Below are positions 28,094 to 35,822 of a stretch of 35,831 bases of DNA, piece by piece. How positions within the stretch are numbered: position 1 is the stretch's first letter; each line of letters opens with the position of its first letter. The notes below the pieces were generated by a model. That model had not been told where the DNA came from. It saw only the letters and a list, made by a program, of their open reading frames with translations, and did not search any database. The stretch comes from a bacterium (GTDB lineage Bacteria; Verrucomicrobiota; Verrucomicrobiia; Limisphaerales; J093). The stretch lies in assembly GCA_021823625.1 (NCBI GenBank), contig JAKANS010000048.1, forward strand, positions 1 through 35,831, in the 5' to 3' direction. The translations under genes and the position numbers were made by a program.

Positions 28094-28318
28094 ATGACCG
28101 CCCCCTCGGAAATTTGCTGCCCAACTTGCCGCCGGTTGGGTGATTGGTTCGCCGGAAAGCACGGGCCGTTTTGTTCCGAACGCTGCCGGCTGGTGGACCT
28201 GGGCCAATGGCTGGGGGAGGAGCACCACTTTTCCTCGCCGTCAGCGAAGGAGACCTTCGAACGAGGCCTCGATGAACCGGCTGACAGTGCAGAATCGACC
28301 GGCCGGGACCAGATTTGA
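28094..28318 (+). CDS. yacG: YacG-family zinc protein (DNA gyrase inhibitor type)
   Basis: A 74-residue cytoplasmic protein with the YacG zinc-ribbon pattern C-P-T-C near residues 9-12 and F-C-S-E-R-C near 27-32, followed by R-L-V-D-L-G-Q-W-L. The four cysteines bind one Zn(II). E. coli YacG binds GyrB and inhibits DNA binding by gyrase. ATG 28094 puts the first cysteine pair at the usual distance from the N-terminus; longer versions only add an Arg-rich stretch that overlaps non-coding DNA. The tail after residue 50 is acidic and divergent. In many proteobacteria the gene lies near coaE, but no such neighbour is seen here. Confidence 0.88.
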   Translation: MTAPSEICCPTCRRLGDWFAGKHGPFCSERCRLVDLGQWLGEEHHFSSPSAKETFERGLDEPADSAESTGRDQI

Positions 28319-28549
28319 GTCGCCCCCTCCAAGAACATAGGTCGCGCCAGTTGCGCCGTCGGAACGCGCCCTCGAGCGGGTTGATTGCCTGGCCGCCTTT
28401 GCCAAACGCCTGGGGGGTCCCCTCCCGGCGCGGTAACTCTCCGGCGGGGAGGCTGTAACCACGCTGCCAGCCCCCCCGTCTTGGGGCTCGTGGGTTTGCC
28501 AGTTCAATAACGAGACGGGCGAACCCCAGATCAACAAACTGAAGCACGT

Positions 28550-28981
28550 ATGAAGAAGTTACACATCGCACTGTTGGGAGCACTCGGCTTGGGCGCGATT
28601 TTTGCGTTCGCACCGCTCGCGAACGCCGCCGACCAGCAACCTCCTGCCGCCCGGCGGGGTCAACGGGGAATCCAAGGCGCCCGCAATCAGGAGTTCATGA
28701 AGAAGATGGCCGAGAAACTCAAGCTGACGGACGAACAGAAAAAGAAGATCGAAGAGACCTCGAAAGCTCAGCTGGCGAAGATGCAGAAACTCCGCCAGGA
28801 CACGTCGCTGTCGCAAGCGGAACGCCGCGCCGAGATGACCAAGCTCCGCGAGGAGAACACCAAGAAAATGAAGGAGATTCTCACGAAGGATCAGTACGAG
28901 AAGTACCAGAAGCTGCTGGCGGAGCAGAGACAGAACCGGGGGCGAAACCGCGGCGGCCAGGGCGGCGGCAACACCCAATAA
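28550..28981 (+). CDS. Small exported Spy/LTXXQ-like helical protein
   Basis: A 143-residue protein. MKKLHIALLGALGLGAIFAFAPLANA|ADQ is a signal peptide. The mature part is almost all charged helix: K-L-K-L-T-D-E-Q-K-K-K-I-E-E (~residues 57-70), then L-S-Q-A-E-R-R-A-E-M-T-K-L-R-E-E-N-T and I-L-T-K-D-Q-Y-E-K-Y-Q. The two 'L-T-x-x-Q' steps are the hallmark of the Spy/CpxP-like periplasmic superfamily, which includes chaperones and envelope-stress sensors. Here the assignment is by pattern only. The C-terminus is Gly/Arg/Asn-rich and probably disordered. The 5' region (28319-28549) contains a GC-rich hairpin, AGCCCC/GGGGCT (28469-28488), about 60 bases before the ATG, whose role is unknown. The gene ends in a strong terminator. 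Confidence 0.8.
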   Translation: MKKLHIALLGALGLGAIFAFAPLANAADQQPPAARRGQRGIQGARNQEFMKKMAEKLKLTDEQKKKIEETSKAQLAKMQKLRQDTSLSQAERRAEMTKLREENTKKMKEILTKDQYEKYQKLLAEQRQNRGRNRGGQGGGNTQ

Positions 28982-29002
28982 TCCGGTCATCGCCGTTTTC
29001 GG

Positions 29003-29040
29003 AAACGAGGGTCGGTCCACCGGCCCTCGTTTGCGTTTGT
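29003..29040 (+). terminator. Rho-independent terminator after the Spy-like gene
   Basis: AAACGAGGGTCGG-TCCA-CCGGCCCTCGTTT is a 13-base-pair stem with one G-U pair and a four-base loop (29003-29032). It is followed by a T-rich stretch, GCGTTTGTTCC. The stem starts 22 bases after the stop codon. Confidence 0.85.
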
Positions 29041-29051
29041 TCCCCTGCCGC

Positions 29052-29146
29052 GGCCCCGAACCGGCGGTATCCGTCCCAAGCCGGCCTAGTGGGCAGGGAC
29101 GCGGGACACTGACCGTTGGCTTGGGCTGGCACCGCCGGTTCGGGCC
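29052..29146. repeat. Long imperfect inverted repeat (hairpin)
   Basis: GGCCCCGAACCGGCGGT (29052-29068) pairs with ACCGCCGGTTCGGGCC (29131-29146), with one bulged C. Further in, CCCAAGCC (29075-29082) pairs with GGCTTGGG (29118-29125). The internal loop between the two stems is 5-6 bases per side and the apical loop is 35 bases. It lies between a terminator and the next gene's promoter, outside any reading frame I accept. Confidence 0.75.
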
Positions 29147-29180
29147 TTTGGGTTCCGTCTTTTCAGCCCGTCTTTTGCGT

Positions 29181-29210
29181 TTGACCCTGTTCGGCGGCGG
29201 GCGCTAGCTT
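29181..29210 (+). promoter_or_regulatory. Promoter of the foldase gene
   Basis: TTGACC (29181-29186) and TAGCTT (29205-29210) are separated by 18 bases. The ATG at 29230 would then have a leader of only about 13 bases. The -10 context GCTAGCTTCGCG is identical to that of the pseudopilin-like gene. Confidence 0.5.
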
Positions 29211-29229
29211 CGCGGCTCGTTTTATCGCT

Positions 29230-30897
29230 ATGTTTGCAACCATTCGGAAGCACCAGACCTGGCTTTGGGGATTAATCATCGCCGCCACGATCGTCAGCTT
29301 CGTGATCTTTTTCACGCCTGGCGCCACCCACAGCGGCGGCGGCCGAATCCAGTCGCAGTTTGGCACGATGAACGGGCATGCCATTACGGCGAAGATGTAT
29401 CTGGCGGCCTACAACGAGGCGCAGATCCAGCAATTTCTCCGCTCCGGCTCCTGGCCTGACCGCGGCGACGCCCGGCGAACGAGCCAGCAGCTCGATCTGC
29501 AGGCCCGGCAGCGCCTCGTGCTGATCGATCGCATGAACAAACTGGGCGTTCGCGTCAGCGATGCCATGGTGGCCCGGTGGATCGAAGACAACTTCAGCAA
29601 CAACTCCCAACCCAACTCCGCCCGCGCCATGTACCTGGAGTTGGTGTCGCAACTGGCCCGGCACGGATTGACCGAGAGCAGCCTGGTGGATTTCATCCGC
29701 CACGAGGTGGGCATCTCGCATCTCATCGCGGTCGTGGGGCTGGCGGGTGAGCCGATCACCCCGCGCGAAGCCGCGGCCCAGTACCGCCGCTTGAACGAGC
29801 GCCTCGACACGGAGGCCGTTGTGTTCTCCGCCTCCAATTTCCTCGCTTCGGTGCAGGTGGACCCGGATCAGCTCGCGCGTTTCTACACCAACCGCCAGCA
29901 GTTCTACCGCGTGCCGGAGAAGGTGCAGGTCCAGTATATCCGTTTCAATTTCACGAACTACACCGCTCAGGCGGACGAATTCCTCGCGAAGCGCACGAAC
30001 CTCACCGCCGAGATCGACGCCCTTTACCTCAAGGCGGGTGCGAACCGGTTCGTGGACACGAACGGCCAGGTCATGACGCCCGAGGTGGCCAAAGCCAAGA
30101 TCCGCCAGCAAACCGTGGAAGAACAGGAGCTGCTGGCGGCCCGCCGCGCCGCGGCGAAATTCGGCACCGAACTCGAAAAGCTGAAACCCGTGAAGGCGGA
30201 GAATCTGGCCACGTTGGCGGCCACCAACGGCATTCCGCTGAACACGACCGCGCCGTTCTCAGAAATCGAAGGCCCGCGCGAGATCAGCCAGCGCCAGGCT
30301 TTCACGCGTGCCGCCTTTGGACTCTCGGAGGAACGGCCCATCTCGTCGGGGGTGGTGGGCGAGGACGCGGTTTACATCCTCGCCTTGAAGGGCCGCATCC
30401 CCAGCGAGGTGCCGCCGTTGGAGGCCGTGCGCGAGCGCGTCACCAGCGACTTCAAACGCGACCAGGCCCAACTGCTGGCCCGCGAGGCCGGTACCAACTT
30501 CGTGACCTCGCTGACCAATCTGCTCGCCCAAGGCAAGACCTTCGCCGACGCTTGCGCCGAGGCGAAAGTCACCCCGATCCCCCTGCCCCAATTCAGCGGC
30601 GCCTCGCGCAACCTGCCGGATTGGGATCGCCGCATCAATATTGAGCAGGCAAAGTACGTGGCGAAAAACGTGGAGACAGGCAAGGCCAGCGCTTTGGTTC
30701 CGACGGCGGACGGTGGGTTCGTGCTCTATCTCAAGGCCCGGGAGGCGGTGAAAGATTCCGAGCTCAAGGACGCGCTGCCCGGCTATCTGGCCGAACTGCG
30801 CGAGCAGGGGGAATTCTCGACCTTCAACGATTGGTTCCAGCACCAGATCGAACTGACCGGGATCGACATGCCCTCCGCGAACGGTGAATCCCAGTAA
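29230..30897 (+). CDS. PpiD/SurA-like membrane-anchored peptidyl-prolyl isomerase (foldase)
   Basis: A 555-residue protein. It starts MFATIRKHQTWLWGLIIAATIVSFVIFF, a single N-terminal membrane anchor, followed by a long periplasmic part, as in PpiD. Residues ~40-175 match the SurA_N-type helical chaperone region (F-G-T-M-N-G-H-A-I-T, then Q-A-R-Q-R-L-V-L-I-D-R-M-N-K-L-G-V-R-V-S-D). The parvulin-like part (about 300-400) is weak: it keeps A-F-T-R-A-A-F-G-L, G-V-V-G-E-D-A-V-Y-I-L-A-L and V-R-E-R-V-T-S-D-F, but I cannot see a full catalytic set. A chaperone role in folding exported proteins is therefore more certain than isomerase activity. It is probably followed by the pseudouridine synthase gene in the same direction (75 bases). 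Confidence 0.8.
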   Translation: MFATIRKHQTWLWGLIIAATIVSFVIFFTPGATHSGGGRIQSQFGTMNGHAITAKMYLAAYNEAQIQQFLRSGSWPDRGDARRTSQQLDLQARQRLVLIDRMNKLGVRVSDAMVARWIEDNFSNNSQPNSARAMYLELVSQLARHGLTESSLVDFIRHEVGISHLIAVVGLAGEPITPREAAAQYRRLNERLDTEAVVFSASNFLASVQVDPDQLARFYTNRQQFYRVPEKVQVQYIRFNFTNYTAQADEFLAKRTNLTAEIDALYLKAGANRFVDTNGQVMTPEVAKAKIRQQTVEEQELLAARRAAAKFGTELEKLKPVKAENLATLAATNGIPLNTTAPFSEIEGPREISQRQAFTRAAFGLSEERPISSGVVGEDAVYILALKGRIPSEVPPLEAVRERVTSDFKRDQAQLLAREAGTNFVTSLTNLLAQGKTFADACAEAKVTPIPLPQFSGASRNLPDWDRRINIEQAKYVAKNVETGKASALVPTADGGFVLYLKAREAVKDSELKDALPGYLAELREQGEFSTFNDWFQHQIELTGIDMPSANGESQ

Positions 30898-30972
30898 CGC
30901 CGGCGGCTGAGTGCCGCTTTGGCGGGCCAACTTGGCGGACCTCCTGACCGCACCGTCGGAGACGAGGATTTC

Positions 30973-31854
30973 GTGACCGCAGCGATCAAAATTTCTTCCC
31001 GCGCCACGCGCGAGTTCTGGGAACTCGAAGTTTTGTTCGAGGACGCCGACCTGCTGGCCCTCGACAAACCCGCCGGCCTGCCGACTTCGCCCGACCCCGA
31101 GGAGCCGGACCGGCCCAGCCTGATGCGCCTGCTCCACGACGGCATCGTTGGCGGGGCGCCGTGGGCGGCGAGCCGGCAGTTGAGTTATCTCGCCAACCCG
31201 CACCGGCTCGATGCGGAAATCGGCGGCGTCCTGCTGCTCGCCAAGAACAAGGCCGCGCTGGTTCAGCTTGCGAACCAGTTCGGCTCGGAGCGGACGGCGC
31301 GGATTTACATCGCGCTCGTCCAGGGTTCTCCGGCGGAGGCGACCTTTCGCGTCGAGGCCAAGCTCGGCCCGCATCCCGCCCGGCCCGGCACGATGCGCGT
31401 GGACCCGCGGGAAGGAAAGCGCGCGGCCACGGAGTTCACCGTGCTCGAGCGGTTCGCCGGTCACACGTTGCTGAAATGCCAGCCGCTGACCGAACGGCCG
31501 CACCAAATTCGCGTACACTTGCGCAGCCGGGGTTTGGCCATCGCGGGCGACGAACGGTACGGCGGTCGCCCGTTGCTGTTGTCCCGCCTTAAACCCGGCT
31601 ACCGGTTCAAGCAAGATCGGGATGAGCTGCCGCTGATCGGGGAGGTTGCGCTGTACGCGGAGGAACTCGTGATCGCCCACCCGGTCACGGCCGAGCCGCT
31701 GACCCTCCGGGCGGCGTGGCCCAAGTACTTGAATGTGGCGTTGAAGTTCCTCCGCCGCTACGCGCCGGCCCGGTCGTTGCCCACTCCGGAGCAACCGACG
31801 GCCGACGAAAGTCCGGCCACTCGTGACGACCAAGACCGCCGTGCGGAGGACTGA
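30973..31854 (+). CDS. RluA-family pseudouridine synthase
   Basis: A 293-residue protein. These enzymes convert uridine in rRNA or tRNA to pseudouridine in the cytoplasm. Motif I is L-A-L-D-K-P-A-G-L (~35), motif II is H-R-L-D-A-E-I-G-G-V-L-L-L-A-K (~76) with the catalytic Asp, then A-R-I-Y-I-A-L-V-Q-G (~107), and the R-P-H-Q-I-R-V-H-L motif (~170) followed by G-D-E-R-Y-G-G. Motif II departs from the usual H-R-L-D-x-x-T-S-G, having I-G-G in place of T-S-G. There is no S4 RNA-binding domain. The target site cannot be inferred. GTG 30973 is chosen because AGGA lies four bases upstream; TTG 30919 would add 18 residues of doubtful quality. The C-terminal tail is Pro/Asp-rich. Converges with pssA. 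Confidence 0.88.
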   Translation: MTAAIKISSRATREFWELEVLFEDADLLALDKPAGLPTSPDPEEPDRPSLMRLLHDGIVGGAPWAASRQLSYLANPHRLDAEIGGVLLLAKNKAALVQLANQFGSERTARIYIALVQGSPAEATFRVEAKLGPHPARPGTMRVDPREGKRAATEFTVLERFAGHTLLKCQPLTERPHQIRVHLRSRGLAIAGDERYGGRPLLLSRLKPGYRFKQDRDELPLIGEVALYAEELVIAHPVTAEPLTLRAAWPKYLNVALKFLRRYAPARSLPTPEQPTADESPATRDDQDRRAED

Positions 31855-31893
31855 AACCATTGCGGCCCCGCTCCGCGCTCCGACTCCGCCCGA

Positions 31894-32736
31894 CTAAGCG
31901 TCTTCCTCCTCGCTCTCTTCCTCGATCCCTTCGCGAACCCGGCGGGACAACCGAGGCCTGATAAAGCCATAGACCAAGTATGCCGAGAAGATGACCGGCA
32001 GGACCAGCGGCAGGATTTTTTCGCGCATCACCAACAGGAGCCCCAGGAAGATCAAGGCCCCGACCAGCCGGGCGAACCGGCTGCGGACGTTCAAGTTGAT
32101 GGACTTGAACGACGGATACTTCACCTCGCTGATCATCATGAAGGACAGGAAGAGCATCAGGATCGGCAGCGAATAGCGCCAGATGCCGAAGCGCAGTTCG
32201 CGCGCGTCCCACCACATGATGAACAGCGTCAGCGACGCCACCAGCCCCGCCGCCGCCGGAATCGGGAAGCCAAGAAACTCTTTGCCGCCGCCACCGCCGG
32301 CCATCGTCGCCAGGCAATTGAACCGCGCCAGCCGCAGCGCGCCGCAGATCAGGTAAATCGAGGCGATGAACCAGCCGATTTCCTGGTGCTCGACGAAGAC
32401 GTCCTTGAGCACGATCCGGTGGACCAGGAACGCCGGCGCCGCGCCGAACGAAATCAAGTCCGCCAGCGAATCGAACTCGCGCCCGAACGGGCTTTCCGCG
32501 CCCCCCCAACGCGCGACCCGCCCATCGAGCAGGTCGAAAATGCAGGCCAGCAGGATGAAGAACAGCGCCTGCTTGATGTTGGTGAATTCCGCGGAGGTCG
32601 GGTCGGCTTCCACAATCCGCGTCAAGGCGACAAAGCCGCAGAACAAGTTCCCGCCGGTCATCAGGTTCGGCAGGAAATAAATCCGCAGCCGCGCCGAAGC
32701 CGGTGCTTCCGAAACCTTGGCCGGAGGCCCGTTCAT
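31894..32736 (-). CDS. pssA: CDP-diacylglycerol--serine O-phosphatidyltransferase
   Basis: A 280-residue integral membrane enzyme that makes phosphatidylserine from CDP-diacylglycerol and serine. The CDP-alcohol phosphotransferase signature D-x2-D-G-x2-A-R-x8-G-x3-D-x3-D is complete: D68, D71-G72, A75-R76, G85, D89, D93. About seven hydrophobic segments follow the P-N-L-M-T-G-G-N-L-F-C-G start, which is typical of the PssA (type II) subclass. The C-terminus is strongly acidic (E-E-E-S-E-E-E-D-A). The gene starts three bases after the psd stop codon, so translation is probably coupled. Together the two genes form the phosphatidylethanolamine pathway. Confidence 0.94.
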   Translation of the reverse strand: MNGPPAKVSEAPASARLRIYFLPNLMTGGNLFCGFVALTRIVEADPTSAEFTNIKQALFFILLACIFDLLDGRVARWGGAESPFGREFDSLADLISFGAAPAFLVHRIVLKDVFVEHQEIGWFIASIYLICGALRLARFNCLATMAGGGGGKEFLGFPIPAAAGLVASLTLFIMWWDARELRFGIWRYSLPILMLFLSFMMISEVKYPSFKSINLNVRSRFARLVGALIFLGLLLVMREKILPLVLPVIFSAYLVYGFIRPRLSRRVREGIEEESEEEDA

Positions 32737-32739
32737 GGC

Positions 32740-33426
32740 TCAAGCGCGTTGGGCGATCACCGTCTCGCCGCCTTTGACCCTGGCGCCCAGCGGCACCACG
32801 ACCCGCGTGTCGAGCGGCAGGTAAAGGTCCACTCGCGAACCGAACTGGATGAGGCCGATCCGCTCGCCACGGGCCACGGTGGCGCCCGTCTCGGTCCAAG
32901 GCACGATCCGGCGCGCGATCAACCCCGCGATCAGCCGCACCGCCACCTTCTCGCCCGGGCGCTCGGCCGATTCGATGCCGAGGAAGAGGTTTTCGTTATG
33001 CGTGGCCGAATCGCTGCGCATGGCGTTGAGGAACTGGCCGTGCGTGTAGCGACTTAGCGCGATCCGGCCCGCCACCGGCGCGTTCTGGATATGCACGTCG
33101 AGCACGGAGAGGAAAGTCGAAACCCGCCGACAGCGCCCGCCCATGAAGGACGGCTCGTCCACCTCCTCGATCGCGTCCACCTTGCCATGCGCCGGGGCCA
33201 CGATTGCGCCGGCAGCCGTAGGCACGTTCGGAGCGGGGTCGCGAAAGAAGTAGAAACAGAAAAAGCCGAAGACCACCCACAGGCCCACCAACGTGACCGC
33301 CATCGCTCCAAACACCTCGCCCACTTTGCGCGCCAACACGCCGGCAAGCAGCAGGGCGAGCACCAGCACCAGGCCCCAATACACGAGCCGCAAGCCGGCA
33401 CGCTTCGCCTTGCCCGCATGTTTCAT
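32740..33426 (-). CDS. psd: Phosphatidylserine decarboxylase proenzyme
   Basis: A 228-residue membrane-associated enzyme that converts phosphatidylserine to phosphatidylethanolamine. Two hydrophobic segments lie near residues 15-35 and 38-62. Then come F-F-R-D-P-x-P and the active-site region A-H-G-K-V-D, followed by F-L-S-V-L-D-V-H-x-Q-x-A-P. Near residue 193 the sequence I-Q-F-G-S-R-V-D-L-Y-L contains the Gly-Ser bond at which the proenzyme cuts itself, leaving a pyruvoyl group on the small subunit. The short form matches the small (archaeal-type) Psd subfamily. ATG 33426 is used; ATG 33435, three codons earlier, is equally possible. Trigger factor lies 91 bases upstream on the same strand. 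Confidence 0.94.
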   Translation of the reverse strand: MKHAGKAKRAGLRLVYWGLVLVLALLLAGVLARKVGEVFGAMAVTLVGLWVVFGFFCFYFFRDPAPNVPTAAGAIVAPAHGKVDAIEEVDEPSFMGGRCRRVSTFLSVLDVHIQNAPVAGRIALSRYTHGQFLNAMRSDSATHNENLFLGIESAERPGEKVAVRLIAGLIARRIVPWTETGATVARGERIGLIQFGSRVDLYLPLDTRVVVPLGARVKGGETVIAQRA

Positions 33427-33517
33427 GGCCGGCATCGTATCGCGCCGGTTCCCGCCAGCAAAGCCGATTGTGCAGTCCTGCCTCTGCCGCCTGTGGCGCC
33501 GCGCCGCAGACGCCCGG

Positions 33518-34828
33518 TCAGCTTTGACCGGGGACTTCTTCCACCTGCGCCTTGAGCTCGAGGAAATCGAGCACTTTCGAGTGGAGTATCTGCCGTTGGA
33601 GGTCCACCAACCCACCGCTTTCGCGCAACTGCTTGACCAGCTTCTCCGGCTTCACCTGCTGCTGGGCGGCCATGTAAAGCAGTTGGTTGGTCATTTCCTG
33701 GTCGGTGACCTTGATGGTTTCCTTTTCCGCAATGCGGCCCAGCAGGAAGGCGACCTTGAGGCGCTCGCGGGCGCTGTTGCTCGCGACGCTGTAGATTTCC
33801 TCCTTCTTCTCGTCGATCGCTTCCTTCGGCACGCCGCGCTCGGCGTTGGCCCGGACGATGTCATACACCGCGCCGCGGGTCTCCAACTCGACCATCGAAT
33901 CGGGCAAATCGACCGTCACCCGGCCCAGCAATCCCGCCACGAGTTGATTGCGCACCTCGCGACGGAGCTTGGTTTTGAGTTCGTTGTCGAGGTCTTTGCG
34001 GACGCCTTCCTTGAGTTTCTCCAAGTTTTCGGCGCCGTAACCCCTGGCCAGCGCGTCGTCCAAGGCGGGCAGGTTCTTTTCTTTGACCTGCACCACCTCG
34101 ACTTCATAGACGCCCACTTTGCCCGACAATTCCTTGGCCACGAAGTCCTGCGGAAAAGTTACCGTAACCGTCCGCTGCTCGCCCTTGCTGGCCCCAATGA
34201 GCTGATCGGTAAAACCGGGAATGAAGTGCTCGGTCTGGACGTGCAGCCAGAAATTCGTCTGCTGCGTCAGGCCCTTGGCCGTGGGCGCGGTGTCGATGAT
34301 GGGCTTGCCGTCGCAGGTGCCGGTGTAGTTGACCACGACGAAGTCGCCGGTCTGCACCGGTCGCTCGACATCGGCAAAGGCCGCCTTCTGCTCGCGCAAG
34401 GAATCGAGCGCGCGCTCCACGTCCTCCTCGGTGACCACGCGGTTCTCACGGCGCACGGCCAGGCCCGTGTAGTCCGGGAGTTCGAATTGCGGCTCGGTCT
34501 CGACCGTGGCGGTGAAGATCATGGCCTGGCCGGGGCCGAACTGGACTTCCTCGATGTGGGGTTGGCTGACCGGCCGCAGCTTGTGCTCGTCCAGCGCCTG
34601 GCGGTAACTCTCGTTCAAGAGCTTGCGCTTGACCTCCTCCTTGATCCGGTCAGCGAGCGTCCGCTGCACCAGATGTTTGGGGGCTTTGCCGGGGCGAAAG
34701 CCAGGGAGGGTGACGTGCCGGGCAAAGTCGGCCTCGGTGGTGACAAATTCCTTGTCCACCGCCGCCGCTTCGACTTCCACCCGCAAGAGTTTCTTGCACG
34801 GGCCGAGGTGTTCGATCGTTGTGCTCAC
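33518..34828 (-). CDS. tig: Trigger factor (ribosome-associated chaperone)
   Basis: A 436-residue protein, the normal length for trigger factor, which meets nascent chains at the ribosome exit tunnel. The ribosome-binding N-terminal domain has the signature G-F-R-P-G-K-A-P at residues 43-50. The FKBP-type prolyl isomerase domain starts near residue 150 with G-D-F-V-V-V-N-Y-T-G-T and ends near L-S-G-K-V-G-V-Y-E-V-E-V. The helical C-terminal chaperone arms fill the rest. The start is GTG 34828; no in-frame ATG lies close by except one 21 codons upstream that adds an Arg/Gly-rich stretch. No clp genes follow; psd and pssA do. A promoter candidate is present upstream. Confidence 0.95.
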   Translation of the reverse strand: MSTTIEHLGPCKKLLRVEVEAAAVDKEFVTTEADFARHVTLPGFRPGKAPKHLVQRTLADRIKEEVKRKLLNESYRQALDEHKLRPVSQPHIEEVQFGPGQAMIFTATVETEPQFELPDYTGLAVRRENRVVTEEDVERALDSLREQKAAFADVERPVQTGDFVVVNYTGTCDGKPIIDTAPTAKGLTQQTNFWLHVQTEHFIPGFTDQLIGASKGEQRTVTVTFPQDFVAKELSGKVGVYEVEVVQVKEKNLPALDDALARGYGAENLEKLKEGVRKDLDNELKTKLRREVRNQLVAGLLGRVTVDLPDSMVELETRGAVYDIVRANAERGVPKEAIDEKKEEIYSVASNSARERLKVAFLLGRIAEKETIKVTDQEMTNQLLYMAAQQQVKPEKLVKQLRESGGLVDLQRQILHSKVLDFLELKAQVEEVPGQS

Positions 34829-34908
34829 AAAAGGCTGTCCGTCTCCGCGGCGCGCCCCGCGGTCTTGTGCGCTCCCGGCCGGGCGCGCCACGAAGCCGAG
34901 AGCGGAAC

Positions 34909-34938
34909 AGGCTATGAAACCCGCCGCTCAGCCGTCAA
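34909..34938 (-). promoter_or_regulatory. Possible promoter of trigger factor
   Basis: On the minus strand, TTGACG (34933-34938) and TAGCCT (34909-34914) are 18 bases apart. This gives a leader of about 75 bases to the GTG at 34828. The -10 has the TAG start seen at other promoters in this window. Confidence 0.4.
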
Positions 34939-35026
34939 GCGCGGCGGCGGCCACAAACGGCGGTAACAACTTGGCCGGAACTCCCCGGCGAGCACGCGGG
35001 TTTCCAGCCGGGCTGGGAAAATGTAA

Positions 35027-35055
35027 TTGTTCGGCCCTCCGTTTTCGCTTAGGAC
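35027..35055 (+). promoter_or_regulatory. Possible promoter of lemA
   Basis: TTGTTC (35027-35032) and TAGGAC (35050-35055) are 17 bases apart. They are followed by a Shine-Dalgarno-like AAAGG shortly before the ATG at 35082. Confidence 0.4.
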
Positions 35056-35081
35056 TTCGCCAGTTTTACGAAAGGCAAATT

Positions 35082-35693
35082 ATGCTCGCGATCCTGACCT
35101 CGCTGCTCGTCCTCCTCGTGCTGTTGGTGCCGCTGTTCCTGATCGGCGTGTTCCTCATCGGCGCCTACAACCGGTTGGTCACGCTCCGCAACCGCTACAA
35201 GAACGGCTATTCGCAAATCGACGTGCAACTCAAGCGCCGGTACGACCTCATCCCGAACCTGGTCGAGACCGCCAAGGGCTACCTCAAGCATGAGCGCGGC
35301 ACGCTGGAGGCAGTGGTCGCCGCCCGCAACGCTGCCTACTCGGCCAACCAGCGCGCCGCCGGCAATCCCGGCGAAGCCGGCGCCATGAAGGAATTGATCG
35401 CCGCCGAGTCGGGTTTGACCGGCGCGCTCGGCCGGCTGTTCGCGGTGGCGGAAGCCTACCCCGACCTCAAAGCCAACCAGACCATGGCTTCGCTGATGGA
35501 AGAACTGACTTCCACGGAGAACAAGGTCGCCTTCGCCCGCCAGGCGTTCAACGACTCGGTGATGGTCTATAACACCGCGCGCGAAACGTTCCCCACCAAT
35601 ATCGTCGCGGGCCTGTTCAACTTCCTCGCCGCGGAGTTGTTCGTCCTCGACAAGCCCGCCGAACGCGAAGCACCGAAAGTGTCCTTCGCCTGA
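35082..35693 (+). CDS. lemA: LemA family protein
   Basis: A 203-residue protein with one N-terminal membrane segment (about residues 4-28, L-L-V-L-L-V-L-L-V-P-L-F-L-I-G-V-F-L-I-G) followed by the LemA helical bundle. Family motifs are Y-N-R-L-V-T-L-R-N-R, then Q-I-D-V-Q-L-K-R-R-Y-D-L-I-P-N-L-V-E-T-A-K-G-Y, and N-x-V-A-F-A-R-Q-A-F-N-D-S-V-M-V-Y-N. The C-terminal F-P-x-N-x-V-A-G-L-F-x-F is also present. LemA function is not settled. In many bacteria it lies beside an M48-type peptidase or TPM-domain protein, and the truncated gene that follows here fits that. ATG 35082 has AAAGG about seven bases upstream. Confidence 0.95.
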   Translation: MLAILTSLLVLLVLLVPLFLIGVFLIGAYNRLVTLRNRYKNGYSQIDVQLKRRYDLIPNLVETAKGYLKHERGTLEAVVAARNAAYSANQRAAGNPGEAGAMKELIAAESGLTGALGRLFAVAEAYPDLKANQTMASLMEELTSTENKVAFARQAFNDSVMVYNTARETFPTNIVAGLFNFLAAELFVLDKPAEREAPKVSFA

Positions 35694-35761
35694 CGCGGCG
35701 CCGGTTGCCCTAAACCACGCGGCGGGCGGCAGGCTCGCCGCGCGCAGAATTCCCGGCCGTC

Positions 35762-35822
35762 ATGGATTTCTTCGACCGACAGGACCGCGCCCGGCGTCAC
35801 ACGAAGCGCCTGGTGTTCTACT
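35762..35822 (+). CDS. 5' end of a probable M48-family peptidase, cut by the contig end
   Basis: The first 20 codons read MDFFDRQDRARRHTKRLVFY. The 'M-D-F-F-x-x-Q-D-x-A-R-R-x-T' start is familiar from membrane-bound M48 peptidases encoded directly after lemA; the usual next element would be a hydrophobic segment. The TAG at 35822-35824 uses bases that belong to adapter sequence, so the stop is artificial. No peptidase motif is available to confirm the call. The gap after lemA is 68 bases. Confidence 0.55.

Noticed and set aside
28319..28549. A riboswitch or structured leader before the Spy-like gene
   Set aside because: Only short GC-rich pairings are visible (for example AGCCCC/GGGGCT). They match no riboswitch consensus that I recognise.
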